From: Micromonospora acroterricola
GTDB lineage: Bacteria; Actinomycetota; Actinomycetes; Mycobacteriales; Micromonosporaceae
Reading direction: 5' to 3'
NCBI RefSeq assembly: GCF_003172955.1
Contig: NZ_QGKR01000318.1
Span: forward strand, 1 to 56,918
DNA: 56,918 nt
Positions within the stretch are counted from its first letter, which is position 1, and every line of letters begins with the position of its first letter. The position numbers and the translations under genes were made by a program. Under the pieces are notes generated by a model that saw only the letters and a program-made list of their open reading frames with translations, had not been told where the DNA came from and did no database searches. This document shows, piece after piece, positions 19,034-27,019 of this stretch.

Positions 19034-19468
19034 ATGAGCGGGTGCGTCTTCTGCGCGATCGTGGCCGGCGAGGTGCCGGCGTTCCGGGTGACCGACGAGC
19101 CGGACGGGGTGGCGTTCCTGGACACCCGACCGGTCTTCGCGGGGCACGTGCTGGTGGTCCCCCGCGTGCACCTGGTGACCCTCGCCGAACTGCCGGCGGA
19201 CCTGCTGCCGGGCTACTTCGCGCTGGTCCAGCGGATCGCGGTGGCGGTGGAGACCGGTTTGGGCGCCGGTGGGACGTTCGTGGCGATGAACAACAAGGTG
19301 TCGCAGTCCGTGCCGCACCTGCACACCCACGTGGTGCCCCGGACCAGGGGGGACGGGCTGCGCGGGTTCTTCTGGCCACGTACCCGCTATCCGGGCGATC
19401 AGGACGCCCGGGACATCGCGGCCCGGGTGGCCGGCGCGCTGCCACCCCCGCCACGGCCCACGGCCTGA
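19034..19468 (+). CDS. HIT family protein
   Basis: The 144-residue cytosolic protein belongs to the histidine-triad nucleotide hydrolase/transferase family. The N-terminal CVFCAIVAGEVPA with its CxxC, the GHVLVVPRVH strand and the HxHxH triad in PHLHTHVVPR (near residues 95-101) are all present. HIT proteins hydrolyse nucleotide phosphoramidates or dinucleoside polyphosphates; the exact substrate is not predictable. The ATG is probably at the transcript 5' end. msrA follows 73 bp downstream. Confidence 0.93.
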   Translation: MSGCVFCAIVAGEVPAFRVTDEPDGVAFLDTRPVFAGHVLVVPRVHLVTLAELPADLLPGYFALVQRIAVAVETGLGAGGTFVAMNNKVSQSVPHLHTHVVPRTRGDGLRGFFWPRTRYPGDQDARDIAARVAGALPPPPRPTA

Positions 19469-19541
19469 CTGCCGTCCGGGCGGGTAAGGAACGTGGGCCC
19501 GCCGGCGTTGCATGCGGCAGAGGTACGAGAGGAGTTCCATC

Positions 19542-20204
<663 letters not shown>

Positions 20205-20229
20205 CCACCGCACGACCCGCACGACACCG

Positions 20230-20259
20230 ATGCCCGGCCGCCGCGAGGCGGCCGGGCAT
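20230..20259 (+). terminator. Terminator after msrA with GCGA tetraloop
   Basis: A perfect 13-bp stem (20230-20242 with 20247-20259) is capped by the GNRA-type loop GCGA, 25 bp past the msrA stop. Confidence 0.85.
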
Positions 20260-20287
20260 TCCCGTCCGGCCGTGTGATCGAAATCCG

Positions 20288-20317
20288 TTGCCGAGCCCGG
20301 CGGGGACTCGATAGCGT
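20288..20317 (+). promoter_or_regulatory. Housekeeping-type promoter of the rbnZ leader
   Basis: TTGCCG (20288-20293) and TAGCGT (20312-20317) are separated by 18 bp, a good match to an actinobacterial vegetative promoter. Transcription would start near 20324, about 268 nt before the rbnZ start codon. Confidence 0.6.
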
Positions 20318-20323
20318 GGCGGT

Positions 20324-20556
20324 ACACGTGAAGGGAGGTGGTCCAGACTTGTATAGCAATCGGACTCGTGAGGTGGCTGTCCGCTAGCCGCTGTCCTCGA
20401 CAGTGAACGGCCCGCCGCGAGGCGGGCACAGGCAACAACGTCGAGACCGTGTGGCAGCGGTGCGGCGAATCCAAGGCAGCCACCCGACCCCCGGGGCGCC
20501 GGCCCAGTCCAGCCGGCCCACGCGAGAGCGTGGAGAACCCCGGGGGTCGCTTTATC
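20324..20556 (+). ncRNA. Structured leader RNA (candidate attenuator or sRNA) upstream of RNase Z
   Basis: The 387 bp between msrA and rbnZ hold, after a promoter, several paired elements. CTGTC/GACAG (20391-20403), or alternatively CTCGAC/GTCGAG (396-401 with 440-445), is followed by GCCCGCC-GCGA-GGCGGGC (20410-20427). A 12-bp closing stem (20485-20496 with 20538-20549) then encloses two hairpins, 20498-20503/20512-20517 and CCACGC-GAGA-GCGTGG (20518-20533). The stem is followed by GCTTTATCT. Two hairpins carry GNRA loops. The last structure looks like an elaborate terminator, so the RNA may be a stand-alone transcript or an attenuator for rbnZ. It does not match the conserved cores of RNase P RNA, tmRNA, SRP RNA or cobalamin riboswitches as I know them. 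Confidence 0.55.
20349..20387 (+). CDS. Candidate leader peptide in the rbnZ 5' region
   Basis: A TTG codon at 20349, ten nucleotides after a GGAGG, opens a 12-codon frame (LYSNRTREVAVR) ending at TAG 20385-20387. The same frame can start at GTG 20328, nearly at the predicted transcript 5' end, giving 19 codons beginning VKGGGPD. The region 20331-20344 can pair with 14 nt of the 16S rRNA tail (12 Watson-Crick, 2 G-U), far more than a normal SD. The stop lies just before the first hairpin, a layout compatible with translation-coupled attenuation. No homologue is claimed. Confidence 0.4.
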   Translation: MYSNRTREVAVR

Positions 20557-20591
20557 TACCGGGCCGGTCAGCTCAGCCGGAGGAGAGCACC

Positions 20592-21521
20592 GTGTCGATG
20601 CGCGAGCTGGTGGTGCTCGGGACGGCCAGTCAGGCGCCGACCCGGCGGCGCAACCACAACGGGTACGTCCTGCGCTGGGACGACGAGGTGATCCTCTTCG
20701 ACCCGGGCGAGGGCAGCCAGCGTCAGCTCCTGCACACCACGGTCACGGCCACCGACCTGACCCGGATCTGCGTCACCCACTTCCACGGCGATCACTGCCT
20801 CGGCCTGCCCGGCACCATCCAGCGACTCTCCCTGGACCGGGTGGCGCACCCGGTCGCCGTGCACTTTCCGGCCGGCGGCTCCGAATACTTCGCCCGGCTG
20901 CGGCACGCTACCTCCTTCTACGAGACGGCCGAGCTGCGGGTCGAGCCGATCGAGGCCGACGGGCAGCGGATCACCCTGGGCTGCGGCACGCTGGAGGCCC
21001 GCCGGCTGCGGCACCCCATCGAGACGTACGGCTACCGCCTGGTCGAGCCGGACGGCTGCCGGATGCTGCCGGAGAAGCTGTCCGCGTACGGCATCGCCGG
21101 GCCGGCCGTCGGCGAGCTGATCCGGGTCGGGCACCTCGACCTCGACGGGCGCCGCGTCACCCGCGACGAGGTGAGCGTGCCCCGGCCGGGGCAGCGGTTC
21201 GCCTTCGTGATGGACACCGGCCTCTGCGACGGCGTGTACGCCCTCGCCGAGCACGCCGACCTGCTGGTCATCGAGTCGACGTTCCTGGAGTCGGAGGCCG
21301 CGCTCGCCGCCGAGGTCGGCCACCTGACCGCGGCGCAGGCCGCGCGGGTGGCGACCGAGTCCGGGGTACGCCGGCTGGTGCTCACCCACTTCTCGCAGCG
21401 CTACCCCGACCCGCGCCGATTCCACGACGAGGCGCGCGCGCACTTCGACGGCGAGCTGATCATCGCCGAGGATCTGACCACCGTGCAGCTCCCGCCACGC
21501 CGGGTAGCCTCGGCCGGGTGA
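20592..21521 (+). CDS. rbnZ: Ribonuclease Z
   Basis: RNase Z is a metallo-beta-lactamase-fold endonuclease that trims the 3' ends of tRNA precursors lacking encoded CCA. The GTG at 20592 follows GGAGGAGAG and gives 309 residues. The zinc motif THFHGDH is at residues 62-68, with later metal ligands in FVMDTG and VLTHFSQRY. The N-terminal [15 protein letters not shown] is characteristic. The tRNA-Leu gene in this window lacks an encoded CCA and would need such processing. The stop overlaps the GNAT start by 4 bp (GTGA). Confidence 0.95.
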   Translation: MSMRELVVLGTASQAPTRRRNHNGYVLRWDDEVILFDPGEGSQRQLLHTTVTATDLTRICVTHFHGDHCLGLPGTIQRLSLDRVAHPVAVHFPAGGSEYFARLRHATSFYETAELRVEPIEADGQRITLGCGTLEARRLRHPIETYGYRLVEPDGCRMLPEKLSAYGIAGPAVGELIRVGHLDLDGRRVTRDEVSVPRPGQRFAFVMDTGLCDGVYALAEHADLLVIESTFLESEAALAAEVGHLTAAQAARVATESGVRRLVLTHFSQRYPDPRRFHDEARAHFDGELIIAEDLTTVQLPPRRVASAG

Positions 21522-22033
21522 CCGTCACGCTCCGCCCCGCCACCGGTGACGACCTGATGGGGGTGGGTGCCCTGCACCAGCGCTCCCGGGTCGCCACGTA
21601 CTCGTCCTTCCTGCCCGTGGAGGCGCTGGCCGACCCGACGCCGGAGGCGATGGGGCGGTACTGGAGCGAGCGGTGGACCTGGGAGCGGGACACCCACCGG
21701 CTGACCGTGGCGGAGCGCGCCGGCACGCTGGTCGGGTTCAGCCACCTCGGCCCGGACGACGAGGACGACCCGGCGACCGGCCTGCTCAACGCCATCCACC
21801 TGGACCCCGCGGAGCAGGGGCGGGGCATCGGCCGCACGTTGATGGTCGACGCGCTGGACGCCATGCGTGCCCGGGGCTGGCGGCGGGCGGCGCTCTGGGT
21901 GCTCCGGGACAACGCCCACGCCCGCGCCTTCTACCAGCGCGGCGGCTGGACCCCGGAGGGCACCGAACGCGAGGAGCACATCGGGACCGCCCTCACCCTC
22001 CAACTCCGCTACGTCCGCCCACTGGCGGTGTAG
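21518..22033 (+). CDS. GNAT family N-acetyltransferase
   Basis: The 171-residue protein has an N-terminal [10 protein letters not shown] start and the acetyl-CoA-binding motif A ([18 protein letters not shown], with the QGRGIG pyrophosphate loop near residue 101). A conserved late strand and helix [19 protein letters not shown] follows. The substrate is unknown. Its GTG start overlaps the rbnZ stop, so it is translationally coupled to RNase Z. Confidence 0.92.
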   Translation: MTVTLRPATGDDLMGVGALHQRSRVATYSSFLPVEALADPTPEAMGRYWSERWTWERDTHRLTVAERAGTLVGFSHLGPDDEDDPATGLLNAIHLDPAEQGRGIGRTLMVDALDAMRARGWRRAALWVLRDNAHARAFYQRGGWTPEGTEREEHIGTALTLQLRYVRPLAV

Positions 22034-22109
22034 ACGAGGTCCCCGTCGGTCGATGTTCGCTGTCGGCGGATCGGGGCATGCCGGCGCGGCAGGTGGTGTT
22101 GCCGGGTGC

Positions 22110-23066
22110 ATGGACACCGATCACACCAGGTCCGGCCCGGCCGAGGAGGCCGCGCTGGATGCGTACTCCCAGGTGGTCACGACCGTGGCGGCCCGGGTGC
22201 TGCCCAGCGTGGCCGCCCTGTCGGTGCGGACCGCGCGCGGAGCCGGCGCCGGCTCCGCGGTCACCGTGGGCACCGACGGCCTGCTACTGACCAGCGCACA
22301 CGTGGTGCAGGGCGCCGCCGGCGGCTCGGCGGCGTTCGGCGACGGCACCGAGACGACGTTCCGGGTGGTCGGCGCCGACCCGCTCTCCGACCTCGCCGTG
22401 CTGCGGGTGGACGAGACCACCGTGCCACCGGTGGAGCTGGGCGACGCCGACGCACTGCGGATCGGCCAGCTCGTGGTGGCCGTGGGCAACCCGATGGGGC
22501 TCGCCGGTTCGGTCACCGCCGGCGTGGTCTCCGGGCTCGGCCGGTCGCTGCCCGCCCGCGACGGGCGGGTCACCCGGCTGATCGAGGACGTGATCCAGAC
22601 CGACGCCGCGCTCAACCCGGGCAACTCCGGCGGCGCGCTGGCCGACTCCGCCGGGCGGGTGATCGGGGTGAACACCGCCGTCGCCGGCTACGGGCTGGGG
22701 CTGGCGGTGCCGATCAACGCCACCACCCGGCAGATCATCGCCGAGTTGACCACCGCCGGCCGGGTCCGGCGGGCCTGGCTCGGCGTGGCGGGCGTACCGG
22801 TTCCGCTGCCACCCGAGGTGACCGCGCGTACCGGTCAGCGCCGCGGGCTGCGCGTGGTGGAGGTGGTGCCGGGCAGCCCGGCCGGCGTGGCCGGGATCTA
22901 CCTGGGCGACGTCATCCTCAGCGCCGGCGGACGAGCCGTCGCCGACGGGCAGGGATTGCAGCGGTTGATGCTCGGCCCGGCCATCGGCGCCCGCCTGCCG
23001 GTGACCGTGTTGCGCAAGGGCGCGTTCGTCGACGTCGTCGCGGTCCCCACCGAGCTGCGGGCCTGA
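22110..23066 (+). CDS. HtrA/DegP-like serine protease with PDZ domain, no export signal
   Basis: The preferred ATG at 22110 gives 318 residues; an ATG at 22053 would add 19. The trypsin-like domain has H64 (TSAHVV), D94 (SDLAVL) and S173 (NPGNSGGAL), a complete catalytic triad with the HtrA-type IQTDAALNPGNSGG context. A PDZ domain (about residues 225-318, including GSPAGVAGIYLGDVI) binds C-terminal peptides in the family. Unlike most HtrA proteins, neither start gives a convincing signal peptide or transmembrane anchor, so it may act in the cytoplasm. It converges on cbs, with a hairpin between them. Confidence 0.93.
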   Translation: MDTDHTRSGPAEEAALDAYSQVVTTVAARVLPSVAALSVRTARGAGAGSAVTVGTDGLLLTSAHVVQGAAGGSAAFGDGTETTFRVVGADPLSDLAVLRVDETTVPPVELGDADALRIGQLVVAVGNPMGLAGSVTAGVVSGLGRSLPARDGRVTRLIEDVIQTDAALNPGNSGGALADSAGRVIGVNTAVAGYGLGLAVPINATTRQIIAELTTAGRVRRAWLGVAGVPVPLPPEVTARTGQRRGLRVVEVVPGSPAGVAGIYLGDVILSAGGRAVADGQGLQRLMLGPAIGARLPVTVLRKGAFVDVVAVPTELRA

Positions 23067-23068
23067 CA

Positions 23069-23111
23069 CTCCCGGCCGCGCGAGCACATGTGGGTGCCCG
23101 GCGGCCGGGAG
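23069..23111. terminator. Bidirectional hairpin between the HtrA-like gene and cbs
   Basis: An 11-bp stem (CTCCCGGCCGC at 23069-23079 with its complement at 23101-23111) encloses a 21-nt loop that can form a small GCAC/GTGC pairing. It sits between convergent genes. Confidence 0.7.
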
Positions 23112-23129
23112 CGGGCCGTTCCTGACGGC

Positions 23130-24500
23130 CTAGCGGGCGCCGAGGTGGGCCAGGAGGTCCTGACGGGTCAGGACGCCCTTGGGCTTGCCGTCGACCAGGA
23201 CCAGGGCGGCGTCGGACTTCTCGAGCAGGCCGACGGCCTCGCTGACCGGCTGGCCACCACCGATCATCGGCAGCGGGTCGCCCATGTGCCGCTCGATGGT
23301 GTCGTGCAGGTGCGCCTGGCCGGTGAACAGCGCGTCGAGCAGGTCCCGCTCCGCGATGGAACCGGCCACCTCGCCGGTCACCACCGGCGGCTCGGCCTTG
23401 AGCACCGGCAGCTGCGAGACGCCGTACTCGCGCATGTAGTCGATCGCGTCGCGGACCGTCTCGGTCGGGTGGACGTGCACCAGCTCGGGCAGCCCGCCCG
23501 GCTTGCTGGCCAGCGCGTCGCCGACCGTCGGCTCGGTGCCGGAGTTGTCGAGGAAGCCGTAGCGGGCCATCCACGAGTCGTTGAAGATCTTGGAGAGGTA
23601 GCCGCGGCCGCCGTCCGGCAGCAACACGACCACCACGTCGTCCGGGCCGGCCCGGCGGGCCACCTCCAGGGCGGCGACCACCGCCATCCCGCAGGAGCCG
23701 CCGACCAGCAGCCCCTCCTCGCGGGCCAGCCGCCGGGTCATCTCGAAGGACGCCTTGTCGGAGACCTCGACGATCTCGTCGGCGACGCCCCGGTCGTACG
23801 TCTCCGGCCAGAAGTCCTCGCCCACGCCCTCCACCAGGTACGGCCGGCCGGTGCCGCCGGAGTAGACCGAGCCCTCCGGGTCGGCCCCGATGATCCGCAC
23901 CCGACCCTCGGAGGCCTCCTTGAGGTAGCGGCCGATGCCGGAGATGGTGCCGCCGGTGCCGACGCCCGTCACGAAGTGGGTGAGCCCGCCCTCGGTCTGC
24001 TTCCACAGCTCCGGGCCGGTCGTCTCGTAGTGCGAGCGGGGGTTGGCCGGGTTGCTGTACTGGTTGGGCTTCCAGGCGCCGGGAATCTCCCGGGTCAGCC
24101 GGTCGGAGACGTTGTAGTACGAGCGCGGGTCCTCCGGGGCGACGGCGGTCGGGCAGACCACCACCTCGGCGCCGTACGCCCGGAGCACGTCCTGCTTGTC
24201 CTGGCTGACCTTGTCGGGGCAGACGAAGACGCACTTGTAGCCCTTGAGCTGGGCCACCAGGGCCAGCCCGACGCCGGTGTTGCCACTGGTCGGCTCGACG
24301 ATGGTGCCGCCGGCCTTGAGCAGGCCGGCGGCCTCGGCGTCCTCCACCATCCGCAGGGCGATCCGGTCCTTCACCGAGCCGCCGGGGTTGACGTACTCGA
24401 CCTTGGCGAGCACGGTGGCCTGGATGCCCTCGGTGACGTTACGCAGACGTACCAGCGGGGTGTTGCCGATCATGTCGACGACGTTGTCGTAGTACTGCAC
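23130..24500 (-). CDS. cbs: Cystathionine beta-synthase
   Basis: The enzyme condenses serine and homocysteine into cystathionine (reverse transsulfuration). The 456-residue protein has a PLP fold with NPGGSVKDR (PLP lysine K44), the SGNTG loop and GVGTGGTISGIG. A C-terminal pair of CBS domains (about residues 330-456) follows; in relatives these serve regulation. The CBS pair separates it from plain cysteine synthases. The ATG at 24500 is preceded by GAAGGG. With metB at 17.8-19 kb both transsulfuration activities are near each other, though not in one operon. Confidence 0.95.
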   Translation of the reverse strand: MQYYDNVVDMIGNTPLVRLRNVTEGIQATVLAKVEYVNPGGSVKDRIALRMVEDAEAAGLLKAGGTIVEPTSGNTGVGLALVAQLKGYKCVFVCPDKVSQDKQDVLRAYGAEVVVCPTAVAPEDPRSYYNVSDRLTREIPGAWKPNQYSNPANPRSHYETTGPELWKQTEGGLTHFVTGVGTGGTISGIGRYLKEASEGRVRIIGADPEGSVYSGGTGRPYLVEGVGEDFWPETYDRGVADEIVEVSDKASFEMTRRLAREEGLLVGGSCGMAVVAALEVARRAGPDDVVVVLLPDGGRGYLSKIFNDSWMARYGFLDNSGTEPTVGDALASKPGGLPELVHVHPTETVRDAIDYMREYGVSQLPVLKAEPPVVTGEVAGSIAERDLLDALFTGQAHLHDTIERHMGDPLPMIGGGQPVSEAVGLLEKSDAALVLVDGKPKGVLTRQDLLAHLGAR

Positions 24501-24572
24501 GGTGTGCCCTTCGTTGCGGCGCCGGCGACGGCGGCCGGGCAGACGTTTCCTCGCCGCCCAGGGTACGTGCCG

Positions 24573-24929
24573 TCAGGGCACCAGCCCCCCGGGGATGACA
24601 GAGCTGCGACGGGCTTCCCACTCCAGGAACCGGTCGGTCTCGGCGAGCACGCTCCCGGCCAGCCAGGTGATCATGACCGCGTCGTCGGCCAGCCCGAAGA
24701 TCGCCAGCGGGATCTCCGGCAGCAGGTCGATCGGCGAGACGATGTACGCCGTCGCCGCGGTCATCAGGGCCAGCCGTAGGCCGCCGTCGTACTCCCCCCG
24801 GGCGGTGGCCCGGATCATCCGCGGCAGCGCCGCCAACCGGGCGCCCAGCGACGGCCCGCCGCGGGCCCCCGCTGCCAGTGCCCGGGCCAGGGCCGTGAAC
24901 GCCGCGCTGCGCTTCAGTGTCTTCCCCAT
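24573..24929 (-). CDS. YkvA-like DUF1232 membrane protein
   Basis: The 118-residue protein starts at ATG 24929 (MGKTLKRSAAF) and contains the DUF1232 hallmark AYIVSPIDLLPEIPLAIFGLADDAVM, a short amphipathic or membrane segment with SPIDLLPE. The function of the family is unknown. It lies 72 bp upstream of cbs on the same strand and is divergent from the SGNH hydrolase genes. Confidence 0.9.
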   Translation of the reverse strand: MGKTLKRSAAFTALARALAAGARGGPSLGARLAALPRMIRATARGEYDGGLRLALMTAATAYIVSPIDLLPEIPLAIFGLADDAVMITWLAGSVLAETDRFLEWEARRSSVIPGGLVP

Positions 24930-25065
24930 CGTCGCGCTCCTCTCCGCCGGATCAGCGTGGCGGGTCGGCGCAAGTCGGCCGGCCTCCCCCGGACAGGTAC
25001 CCCGTCGCGTCGGTTTCCAGGCACGCGGGAGCCGGCACGACGACAGCGGCGTGTCGGGCCGGCGA

Positions 25066-25071
25066 GATAAT
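25066..25071 (+). promoter_or_regulatory. Putative -10 box for the SGNH hydrolase pair
   Basis: GATAAT lies 8 nt before the ATG at 25080, and the intervening bases contain no SD, so the message is probably leaderless or nearly so. No convincing -35 was seen at normal spacing. Confidence 0.45.
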
Positions 25072-25079
25072 GTCGCGGT

Positions 25080-26132
25080 ATGGGGGTGGCTGGTTCCGTC
25101 GCACCGGTTGGTCCGCGCGGGAGGCACGCCTGGCGGGTCGTCCGCCTGGCGGCCATCGGCACGGGCGCCACCGCGGCGGCCGCGATCGCGACCGGCGGGG
25201 TGCTGCTCGGTCAGGCCCGCCAGGCCCGGCGCACCATTCCGATGGCCGAGGCGCCACCGCCGCGCTGCGACGGGGTGTACGGCGCGAAGTTCCCCGGCCC
25301 CGCGCTCACCATGGTCGTGCTCGGCGACTCGTCGGCGGCCGGTTACGGGGTGCACCGCCGCCGGGAGACGCCTGGCGCGCTGCTCGCCACCGGCCTGTCC
25401 CGCCGGCTGCACCGTCCGGTGCGGCTGCACCGTTTCGCGGTCGTCGGGGCCATCTCCGCGGTGCTCCGGCACCAGGTGGAGGCGGCGTTGGAGCGCCAGC
25501 CCGACATCGCGGTGATCCTCATCGGTGGCAACGACATCACCAACCGCACACCGCGCGGGCTGGCCGTGCGCTACCTGGTCGAGGCGGTGCACACGCTGCG
25601 GGACGCCGGTTGCGAGGTGGTCGTCGGCACCTGCCCCGACCTGGGCGCGATCCGGCCGATCCAGCCCCCGCTGCGCTGGCTGGCGCACCGGTGGAGCCGA
25701 CAGCTCGCCGCCGCCCAGACGGTGGCCGTGGTCGAGGCGGGCGGTTGGACGGTCTCCCTCGGTGACCTGCTCGGTCCCCGGTTCGCCGCCGAACCGCACC
25801 GGATGTTCGCCTGGGACCGGTTCCACCCGTCCGCCGAGGGGTACGCGATGGCCGCCGCCGCGCTGCTGCCGACGATGCTCTCCGCGCTCGGCGCGGGGCA
25901 CGAACGACGGGTCACACCGACGGCGGGCGAGGGCGTACGGTCGCTGCCGGAGGCCGCGCAGGAGGCGGCCCGGCACGCCGGCACCGAGGTCAGTGGCACC
26001 CAGGTCCGGGGCCACGACCGGGGGCCGGCCGGTCGGTGGGCGCAACTGCGCCGACGGGCGTTCTTCGGTGTCGGCGCGGTGCCGCAGGGCGGGTCCGCCG
26101 CTGACACCTCGACAGTGGAGGGGCTGGCATGA
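25080..26132 (+). CDS. SGNH/GDSL hydrolase with N-terminal membrane anchor (copy 1)
   Basis: The 350-residue protein has an N-terminal hydrophobic segment (about residues 22-46), probably a signal anchor, then an SGNH esterase/lipase domain. Block I is VVLGDSSAAGYG (nucleophile S84), block III is IGGNDITN and block V is DRFHPSAEGY with the catalytic Asp and His. A 90-residue C-terminal tail rich in Glu, Gly and Arg follows the domain. The substrate is unknown; such enzymes deacylate lipids or envelope polysaccharides. It overlaps the next, paralogous gene by 4 bp (ATGA). Confidence 0.92.
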   Translation: MGVAGSVAPVGPRGRHAWRVVRLAAIGTGATAAAAIATGGVLLGQARQARRTIPMAEAPPPRCDGVYGAKFPGPALTMVVLGDSSAAGYGVHRRRETPGALLATGLSRRLHRPVRLHRFAVVGAISAVLRHQVEAALERQPDIAVILIGGNDITNRTPRGLAVRYLVEAVHTLRDAGCEVVVGTCPDLGAIRPIQPPLRWLAHRWSRQLAAAQTVAVVEAGGWTVSLGDLLGPRFAAEPHRMFAWDRFHPSAEGYAMAAAALLPTMLSALGAGHERRVTPTAGEGVRSLPEAAQEAARHAGTEVSGTQVRGHDRGPAGRWAQLRRRAFFGVGAVPQGGSAADTSTVEGLA

Positions 26133-26941
26133 ACGAGCGCAGCGAGCGGGACGTGACGGCCGGTTTCCCGGGTCAGCTCGGGCGGGCGGCGGCGATCTCG
26201 CTGCTCGCCGGCGCCGTGGGCGGTGCCGTCGTCCTGGCCGGTGAGGCGTTCGCCGCCCGGCACCGGCGCTACGCCCAGCCGGAGCTGGGGCTGGCGCTGA
26301 GGGCCACGATCGGTCGGGCTGGTGCCCCGCCGCTGCGGCTGGTGCTGCTCGGCGACTCGTCGGCGTTGGGCGTGGGCGTCGACCGGCTCGACGACACGAT
26401 CGGTGGGCAGTTGGCCAACCTGCTCGCCGAGGGGCCGACCGGCCGGCGGGTGCACCTGTCCAGTGTCGGAGTCTCCGGTTCCCGCTCCACCGATCTGACC
26501 ACCCAGGTGGCTCGGGCCCTGCTCGGCGAGCGGCCCGACGTCGCGCTGATCCTGATCGGGGCGAACGACGCCACCGGGCTGCGCCGGCCCGGCGACGCGG
26601 CGGCGTATCTGGGCGCGGCGGTGCACCGGCTGCGCGAGGCGCGGGTCGAGGTGGTGGTGGGCACCTGCCCGGACCTCGGCGCCGTCCGCGCCATCGCGCC
26701 CCCGCTGCGGCAGTTGGTCGGCTGGTCGGGGCGGCGGATGGCCCGCGCCCAGACCACGGCGGTGCTGGATGCCGGCGGCGCGGTGGTGGACCTGGCCACC
26801 GAGACCGGGCCGGTGTTCCGGGCCGACGCGGGGACGCTCTGCCACGACGGCTTCCACCCCTCCGCCGACGGCTACCGGGTGTGGGCGCACGCCCTGCTGC
26901 CCGCCGTCGCGGCCGCGGCGGCGGTGGCCTCCCGGCGCTAG
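26129..26941 (+). CDS. SGNH/GDSL hydrolase with N-terminal membrane anchor (copy 2)
   Basis: The 270-residue paralogue of the preceding gene has a hydrophobic anchor at about residues 20-43. Block I is LVLLGDSSALGVG (S77), followed by LIGANDATG and DGFHPSADGY. It lacks the long C-terminal tail of copy 1. The overlap and similar layout indicate tandem duplication and co-expression. The start region ATGAACGAGCGCAGCGAGCGG (MNERSER) looks like a Micromonospora-style junction sequence rather than part of the enzyme. Confidence 0.92.
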   Translation: MNERSERDVTAGFPGQLGRAAAISLLAGAVGGAVVLAGEAFAARHRRYAQPELGLALRATIGRAGAPPLRLVLLGDSSALGVGVDRLDDTIGGQLANLLAEGPTGRRVHLSSVGVSGSRSTDLTTQVARALLGERPDVALILIGANDATGLRRPGDAAAYLGAAVHRLREARVEVVVGTCPDLGAVRAIAPPLRQLVGWSGRRMARAQTTAVLDAGGAVVDLATETGPVFRADAGTLCHDGFHPSADGYRVWAHALLPAVAAAAAVASRR

Positions 26942-27007
26942 ATCCACCCGCCGCGGGGTGACATTTCCCGCCGTGCCCGCTTCTTCCGCGCCAAGTTACC
27001 GGCGGGT

Positions 27008-27013
27008 TAACGT
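27008..27013 (+). promoter_or_regulatory. Putative leaderless -10 box for the thiolase gene
   Basis: TAACGT lies 6 nt before the ATG at 27020 with no SD between. Confidence 0.45.
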
Positions 27014-27019
27014 GGATGC

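Noticed and set aside
20440..20550. Cobalamin riboswitch, RNase P RNA or tmRNA in the rbnZ leader
   Set aside because: Short resemblances (GCGAATCC, CAGTCCAG) occur, but the ordered conserved cores of these RNAs are absent and the length and layout do not fit.
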